Assembly: GCA_020059785.1 (NCBI GenBank)
Contig: JAGVBL010000379.1
Span: 1 to 9,948, forward strand
Origin: Ignavibacteriales bacterium
GTDB taxonomy: Bacteria > Bacteroidota > Ignavibacteria > Ignavibacteriales > Melioribacteraceae
Length of the DNA: 9,948 nucleotides
Direction of reading: 5' to 3'
The notes below the pieces were generated by a model. The model was not told the origin of the DNA and did not search any database. It worked only from the letters and a program-made list of their open reading frames with translations. Position 1 is the stretch's first letter. Each line of letters opens with the position of its first letter. Below are positions 6,070 to 9,948 of this stretch, piece by piece. The translations under genes and the position numbers were made by a program.

Positions 6070-7140
6070 GTGAAAGTAGTAGTCCTTTATAACGAGCCGA
6101 TTCAGGATAAAGCCAAGAAAGTAAAAAAACCGAAGGATGGCGACCTCGATTTTGACCCCGTTTTTAGCTTACAGGAGATCAATCCAATAGAAGAATTCGA
6201 GCAAATTGCGGCTTCTTTAAGGAAATTCGGTTATGATGCTTATACACTTAATATAAGGGACGATTTGCAGCTTTTCTTCAAAGACATTGATAAGAATAAA
6301 CCCGATGTAATTTTCAATTTTGTAGAGTTATTTAACGACCAACCCCGGTTAGAGATGAATTTTACGGGATTATTAGAACTTCTTAAAATTCCATACACCG
6401 GCGCAACACCTATGGCGCTTGGAACTTGCCAGAATAAAACCTTAACAAAAAGAATTCTGCGAGCTGCCGGAATTAGAACTCCAAGATTCAAAATAATTAA
6501 ACACATGACGGAATCATTCCGAACCGGTTTAAAATATCCATTAATTGTTAAACCGGCATGGGAAGACGCAAGTGTTGGTATCGACAATAATTCGATTGTT
6601 AATAATCTTGATGAATTAAAAAAACGTGTTGATTATGTAATTACTTCTTTTAAGCAGCCGGCGTTGATAGAAGAATTTATTTTAGGACGTGAATTAAATG
6701 TTGCTGTCTTTGGTGATAAGAATCCTATAGTATTACCAATTAGTGAAATTGATTTTTCGGAGTTACCGGATCATCTTCACCCTATTGTAAGTTTTCAGGC
6801 AAAGTGGGATCCGCTGCACGAGGCATATCATAAGACAATCCCTATCTGTCCGGCTATATTACCAAAGAGGATTCAAAAGCAAGCCGAGAAAATGGCTCTG
6901 TTATGTTTTAAGACTATGGGTGTTCGTGATTACTCACGCGTTGATATGCGGCTATCTAAAGCCGATAACAAACTTTATGTGCTCGAGGTTAATCCTAATC
7001 CGGATTTAACTGAAGATGCGGGATTTATGCGCTCGGTAAGTCACGCCGGTTACGATTATGCAACAACACTAAAAATGATTGTTGATTTCGCTTATGAGAG
7101 AGGTAAAGGCGAACATTCGAGCGGTGAGACTCATACTTAA
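6070..7140 (+). CDS. D-alanine-D-alanine ligase-like ATP-grasp enzyme
   Basis: This 356-residue protein begins MKVVVLYNEP at a GTG codon. Ddl-like features in order: an N-terminal substrate domain ending IFNFVELFND (about 81-90) and YTGATPMALG (109-118), then the ATP-grasp core with K161 in LIVKPAWEDASVGI, EEF (201-203), R290 and D292 in YSRVDMRL, and the metal ligands E306 and N308 in LEVNPNPDLTEDAGF. True D-Ala-D-Ala ligases normally read N-x-x-PG-T-x-x-S in the last motif; here it is NPNPDLTEDAG, and there is a charged insertion near 14-30 (KAKKVKKPKDG). It therefore probably joins a different amino acid or peptide carboxylate to an amine using ATP. It has its own promoter and diverges from the C39-like peptidase gene. 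The end lies 4 bases from cobO. Confidence 0.88.
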   Translation: MKVVVLYNEPIQDKAKKVKKPKDGDLDFDPVFSLQEINPIEEFEQIAASLRKFGYDAYTLNIRDDLQLFFKDIDKNKPDVIFNFVELFNDQPRLEMNFTGLLELLKIPYTGATPMALGTCQNKTLTKRILRAAGIRTPRFKIIKHMTESFRTGLKYPLIVKPAWEDASVGIDNNSIVNNLDELKKRVDYVITSFKQPALIEEFILGRELNVAVFGDKNPIVLPISEIDFSELPDHLHPIVSFQAKWDPLHEAYHKTIPICPAILPKRIQKQAEKMALLCFKTMGVRDYSRVDMRLSKADNKLYVLEVNPNPDLTEDAGFMRSVSHAGYDYATTLKMIVDFAYERGKGEHSSGETHT

Positions 7141-7144
7141 AGGA

Positions 7145-7678
7145 CTAAGATTCAATTCCCCTTCTTGCTAAAACACCTTTCTGATAATAATGTTTTAATT
7201 CCGTCATATCTGTTACAAGATCGGCTGCATCAATTAATTCTTGCGGACAATATCTACCGGTTAGTATCAGTTCAACATTCTCGGGTTTGGATTTAATAAA
7301 ATCAAGAATAGCATCTGTTGAAAATAGTTTGAAGTAGATAGCAACACAGATTTCATCCAGTATAATTAAATCATATTTCCCGCTCAGCATTCTTTCCTTT
7401 GCATCTATCAAACCGTTAATAGCTTTTGTAATTTCATCTGCGGGAGGTAATTCTTTTTTATACACATAATCATCTTTACCGCATTGAACAACTTCAATCC
7501 ACTCTTTCAAATTTTCTAAAGCTTTAATTTCATTGTAAGGATATTCTTTCATGAATTGAATCATATAAGTTTTCAATCCGAAACCGGCAGCACGAACCGC
7601 CTGACCGATAGCTGCAGTTGTTTTTCCCTTACCGTTACCGGTGTAAATTTGAGTATAGCCCTTATTCAGTTTTTCCAT
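7145..7678 (-). CDS. cobO: Cob(I)yrinic acid a,c-diamide adenosyltransferase (CobO/BtuR)
   Basis: This 177-residue protein is the usual length for the CobA/BtuR family. The P-loop GNGKGKTT lies at residues 14-21, preceded by the family-typical IYT. YDLIILDEI forms the Walker B-like strand, and the ELILTGRYCPQELIDAADLVTDM stretch followed by the GVLARRGIE C-terminus is diagnostic. The enzyme transfers the adenosyl group of ATP to Co(I) corrinoids, making adenosylcobalamin precursors or salvaging imported cobalamin in the cytoplasm. No other cobalamin genes or riboswitch are visible nearby, so it may serve salvage. Its start overlaps the end of the DUF1289 gene by 17 bases in another frame, indicating coupling. 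It ends 4 bases from the ATP-grasp gene on the other strand. Confidence 0.96.
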   Translation of the reverse strand: MEKLNKGYTQIYTGNGKGKTTAAIGQAVRAAGFGLKTYMIQFMKEYPYNEIKALENLKEWIEVVQCGKDDYVYKKELPPADEITKAINGLIDAKERMLSGKYDLIILDEICVAIYFKLFSTDAILDFIKSKPENVELILTGRYCPQELIDAADLVTDMTELKHYYQKGVLARRGIES

Positions 7679-7847
7679 GATCGATTTTTCTCTTATCTAT
7701 TTTTTCTAAAACTTCGTTTCTTTCTTTTTCGGTAAGATTAATCCAGTCAATAATTTCTTTAATAGTTCTATAACACCCTGTACAAAGATCCGTACCGGGA
7801 GGTACAAAGCAATTATTTGTGCATGGTGAACGTAAGATATTTTCCAT
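7662..7847 (-). CDS. DUF1289 family small cysteine-rich protein
   Basis: This 61-residue protein matches DUF1289 (PF06945) along its length: SPCTNNCFVPPGTDLCTGC (four cysteines C9, C13, C22, C25), then YRTIKEIIDW and LTEKERNEVL. The C-x3-C-x8-C-x2-C pattern suggests a bound metal or small Fe-S centre, but no function is established for the family. A good Shine-Dalgarno-like AAAGGA precedes the ATG by 6 bases, unusual in this window. It overlaps cobO by 17 bases and shares its promoter, so the pair is probably one operon. A link to corrinoid or redox chemistry is guilt by association only. Confidence 0.94.
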   Translation of the reverse strand: MENILRSPCTNNCFVPPGTDLCTGCYRTIKEIIDWINLTEKERNEVLEKIDKRKIDHGKTE

Positions 7848-7882
7848 ATAAATCCTTTCATTTCAAAACCGCTTTTCACAAC

Positions 7883-7914
7883 TAAATATAATTTTTACCA
7901 AAAAAGTTTCAAAA
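7883..7914 (-). promoter_or_regulatory. Candidate Bacteroidota-type promoter for DUF1289-cobO
   Basis: On the - strand TTTTG (7910-7914) is followed after 19 bases by TATATTTA (7883-7890), one base off TAnnTTTG. The predicted leader to the ATG at 7847 is about 30 bases. No cobalamin riboswitch fits in this short leader. Confidence 0.4.
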
Positions 7915-7972
7915 CAATAAAAAAACTATTCTTATTTTAGGATTGAATTGAGACTATTTATAAGAAATCAAT

Positions 7973-9031
7973 ATGGAAAAGAAAATTAACCTCTTTCTTG
8001 TAGGAACAGGAAATGTAGGGAAGTCATTAATTGAATTGATAGCTCACAATTACATGTATCAAATTGCCGGTAAAAAGTTTAGAATTAGAATAATTGGTAT
8101 TGCAAACCGGTCCAAAATGTATTTTTCTAGAAAGGGTATTAATACAAGTGAATGGAAGTCATTACTTACCAAAGGTGAAAATGCAAATGTGGAGTTATTC
8201 ATACAAACGATGAAGAGGTATAAGTTACCCAATTCTGTATTGGTTGATTGTACGGATGGTGATGTTATCAGCCGTTATTACAAAATTATTCTTAAGACAT
8301 TCTCAATCGTTACATCTAACAAGTCTTCAAACTCAGCCAGTTACAAAAATTATTCGGCAATTAGAAAAGCAATTAAAAAGTACGGTACAAACTTCTGTTA
8401 TTCTGCTAATGTTGGCGTCGGTTTGCCATCGATCGATATAATAAATTCATTCTTATCAGGTGGAGATAGAGTAAGATCAATAGAGGGTTTATTTTCAAGT
8501 ACAATGAATTATCTGCTCGATAAACTTATAACAACCGGTAAACCATTCAGTCGTTTATTAATGGAAGCAAAAGAGAAGGGATTAACTGAACCCGATCCGC
8601 GAAACGATCTTAATGGAATTGATACCGCCAGAAAAATATTAATACTTGCAAGAGAATCCGGCGCTAAAATTGAAATGAGCGATATCAAAATTGAAAACCT
8701 GGTTCCGGTAATTTTACGCAATATTAAATCACTTGATAAATTTTACGAAAGCATAAAAATTGCCGATGTTAAATTTGATAAGATTAGGAAAATTGCGATA
8801 AAGAATAATCGAAAGCTTGTTTATTCAGCTCGTTTCAAAAACAACAAGGCTTCTGTAGGAATCGAAATGGTTGATTCTGAACATCCGTTCTACTCTGCAT
8901 CCGCAAATGAGAAAGTAGTTCTGTTTTATACAGAGTTTTTCAAACATCATCCATTGGTAATAAAGGGTCAAAGCGGGGGTGCTAAGGCAACTGCTTCAGT
9001 ATTAATTTCTGACATCCTGAAAACAGTTTAG
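7973..9031 (+). CDS. Homoserine dehydrogenase, ThrA C-terminal type, stand-alone
   Basis: This 352-residue protein aligns in its motifs with the dehydrogenase half of bifunctional aspartokinase/homoserine dehydrogenase. It has a Rossmann loop GTGNVG (11-16), VTSNKSSN (113-120) at the nicotinamide site, CYSANVGVGLP (142-151), and TEPDPRNDLNGIDTARK (205-221) with the expected E206, D217 and catalytic K221. The C-terminal FYTEFFKHHPLVIKGQSGGAKATAS matches the ThrA end. It would reduce aspartate semialdehyde to homoserine for threonine and methionine synthesis. No aspartokinase domain or ACT regulatory domain is present, and none lies next to it. The core NGT-type motif reads GLFSSTMNYL. The ATG at 7973 lies directly before the Rossmann strand, so the N-terminus is complete. 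No clear promoter or ribosome-binding site is visible upstream. Confidence 0.92.
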   Translation: MEKKINLFLVGTGNVGKSLIELIAHNYMYQIAGKKFRIRIIGIANRSKMYFSRKGINTSEWKSLLTKGENANVELFIQTMKRYKLPNSVLVDCTDGDVISRYYKIILKTFSIVTSNKSSNSASYKNYSAIRKAIKKYGTNFCYSANVGVGLPSIDIINSFLSGGDRVRSIEGLFSSTMNYLLDKLITTGKPFSRLLMEAKEKGLTEPDPRNDLNGIDTARKILILARESGAKIEMSDIKIENLVPVILRNIKSLDKFYESIKIADVKFDKIRKIAIKNNRKLVYSARFKNNKASVGIEMVDSEHPFYSASANEKVVLFYTEFFKHHPLVIKGQSGGAKATASVLISDILKTV

Positions 9032-9038
9032 TAAAAAA

Positions 9039-9061
9039 GGGAACGGCTGCGAACCGTTCCC
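9039..9061. terminator. Hairpin terminator between convergent genes
   Basis: An 8-bp perfect GC-containing stem, gggaacgg (9039-9046) with ccgttccc (9054-9061), encloses a 7-base loop. On the - strand the stem is followed at once by TTTTTT, making a classic rho-independent terminator for the S46 peptidase gene. On the + strand an A-run precedes the stem but no T-run follows, so it would terminate the homoserine dehydrogenase gene only weakly. Confidence 0.8.
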
Positions 9062-9072
9062 AATTACAAAAA

Positions 9073-9948
9073 TTAATTAATCTTTCCTTGTTGCAATTCT
9101 TTTACGAGACGGTCTGTTTTATAAACAAACTTTAACGCTTCCATTAATCCCCATGAATCGGTTGCAACAGTTCTATTATTAGACTCAAGGAAAATAAAAT
9201 CTCCGGCAAGACTTTCCAGGTTGCCATCGTGCACAAGTCCTACAACTTCTTTATTCCTGTTGATTACAGAGCTTCCGGAATTACCGCCAACAATATCATT
9301 TGTAGAGGCGAATCCAACCGGAACCGAAAGGTCGAATCCTTCAGAAATATTCTGCCAACGCGGATGTAAACCCCATGGATAAGCTTTCTTGCCAAAGGAA
9401 TACCATCGGTCCCACAATCCAAAGTAAGTTGTTTTACCCGGCGCCAATGTTCCGTTATATTCGTAACCTGCAATTATACCATCAGAAATTCTTAACGACG
9501 ATGTTGCATCGGGTGGAATTTGATTACCATAAACGGAAAAGACTACTTCGCCAAGCAATTGATTAAGAACCGATAACGTGTTCTGGATTTCTCTATACTT
9601 TGGCTCCAAAACTTTTCTTTTATCGTTTGAATAAACCTGGTAACGGATGAATGGATCGCCGGAATTAAGTATCTGATCCGGAGTACTTTCCTTTAAAAAC
9701 TTAACAAACTTTTCTTTGGATGCAAGATTAGAAACCGATAATAAATATTTTACGGCTTCCTCACCTATTTTACCACCAAATATTTCTTTAGTAATGAAAT
9801 GATCGCTTCCTAAGACAATATTCATATAATTAACGACTACTCTCAGATTCCTGTTATCTGTTTCAGCATTCACGGGCGGATAGAGGTTTTCAATTGTGAC
9901 GTTGAGTGAGTCTTTCTTAAATCTTCCTTCCCTTTGTTCTTCCGGAAG
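9073..9948 (-). CDS. S46 family dipeptidyl-peptidase (DPP7/DPP11-type), C-terminal part
   Basis: The frame is open to the right window edge, so the 291 codons seen are the C-terminal portion of a family S46 protein, which is normally about 700 residues. The GTG at 9871-9873 is internal, not the start. The catalytic serine is in NDIVGGNSGSSV (visible residue 224; families usually read GGNSGSPV). Eighteen residues on, VHDGN has Gly at the position that is Arg in DPP11 and Gly in DPP7, so preference for a hydrophobic rather than acidic P1 residue is expected. S46 enzymes remove dipeptides from peptide N-termini in the periplasm. The catalytic His and Asp and the signal peptide lie outside the window. 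It is followed by the hairpin terminator. Confidence 0.95.
   Translation of the reverse strand, partial: LPEEQREGRFKKDSLNVTIENLYPPVNAETDNRNLRVVVNYMNIVLGSDHFITKEIFGGKIGEEAVKYLLSVSNLASKEKFVKFLKESTPDQILNSGDPFIRYQVYSNDKRKVLEPKYREIQNTLSVLNQLLGEVVFSVYGNQIPPDATSSLRISDGIIAGYEYNGTLAPGKTTYFGLWDRWYSFGKKAYPWGLHPRWQNISEGFDLSVPVGFASTNDIVGGNSGSSVINRNKEVVGLVHDGNLESLAGDFIFLESNNRTVATDSWGLMEALKFVYKTDRLVKELQQGKIN

Noticed and set aside
6240..6587. 115-codon open frame on the - strand
   Set aside because: It is a shadow of the strongly supported ATP-grasp gene on the other strand.
7848..7972. Cobalamin riboswitch upstream of DUF1289-cobO
   Set aside because: The gap is only 125 bases of AT-rich DNA with no B12-box-like conserved segment.
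9871..9873. GTG as the start of the S46 gene
   Set aside because: The frame continues without a stop to the window edge and S46 proteins are far longer; it is an internal valine codon.

Overview
The window is AT-rich (about 35-38% G+C by eye), densely packed, and most consistent with a Bacteroidota/Ignavibacteriota-type bacterium. Three things point that way: a family S46 dipeptidyl-peptidase, which is typical of that group; promoter-like sequences of the Bacteroidota form (TTTG, about 19-20 bases, TAnnTTTG); and start codons that mostly lack a strong Shine-Dalgarno sequence. The lineage is an inference from protein flavour, not a proof.

Layout. Bases 1-1761 (+) hold the end of a cbb3 cytochrome oxidase assembly operon: ccoG (5' end outside the window), ccoH/fixH and a TauE/SafE (DsbD_2-like) membrane protein, joined by overlapping stop/start codons. 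A Nudix hydrolase (1733-2179, -) meets it tail to tail. An HD-domain phosphohydrolase and a SixA-like phosphohistidine phosphatase form a two-gene unit (2342-3447, +), which abuts an isochorismatase-like hydrolase (3449-4006, -). The 482-base gap that follows (4007-4488) starts with a small palindrome-rich MITE-like element bounded by perfect 13-bp inverted repeats. It then holds AT-rich DNA with a possible decayed gene.

The middle (4489-7140) is the least familiar part. A three-helix membrane/coiled-coil protein of unknown function and a C39-like (papain-fold) cysteine peptidase run leftward as a probable operon. They diverge from a D-Ala-D-Ala-ligase-like ATP-grasp enzyme across a short region with two interleaved Bacteroidota-type promoters. 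A peptide-bond-forming enzyme sharing control with a peptide-bond-cleaving one suggests a peptide synthesis/processing or cell-envelope module. This is the best candidate here for an undescribed system.

The right side holds cobO (corrinoid adenosyltransferase) overlapped by a DUF1289 four-cysteine protein (7145-7847, -), a stand-alone ThrA-type homoserine dehydrogenase (7973-9031, +), a hairpin terminator, and the C-terminal 40% or so of an S46 dipeptidyl-peptidase (9073-9948, -) running off the window. I saw no tRNA, rRNA, CRISPR array or intact transposase gene.
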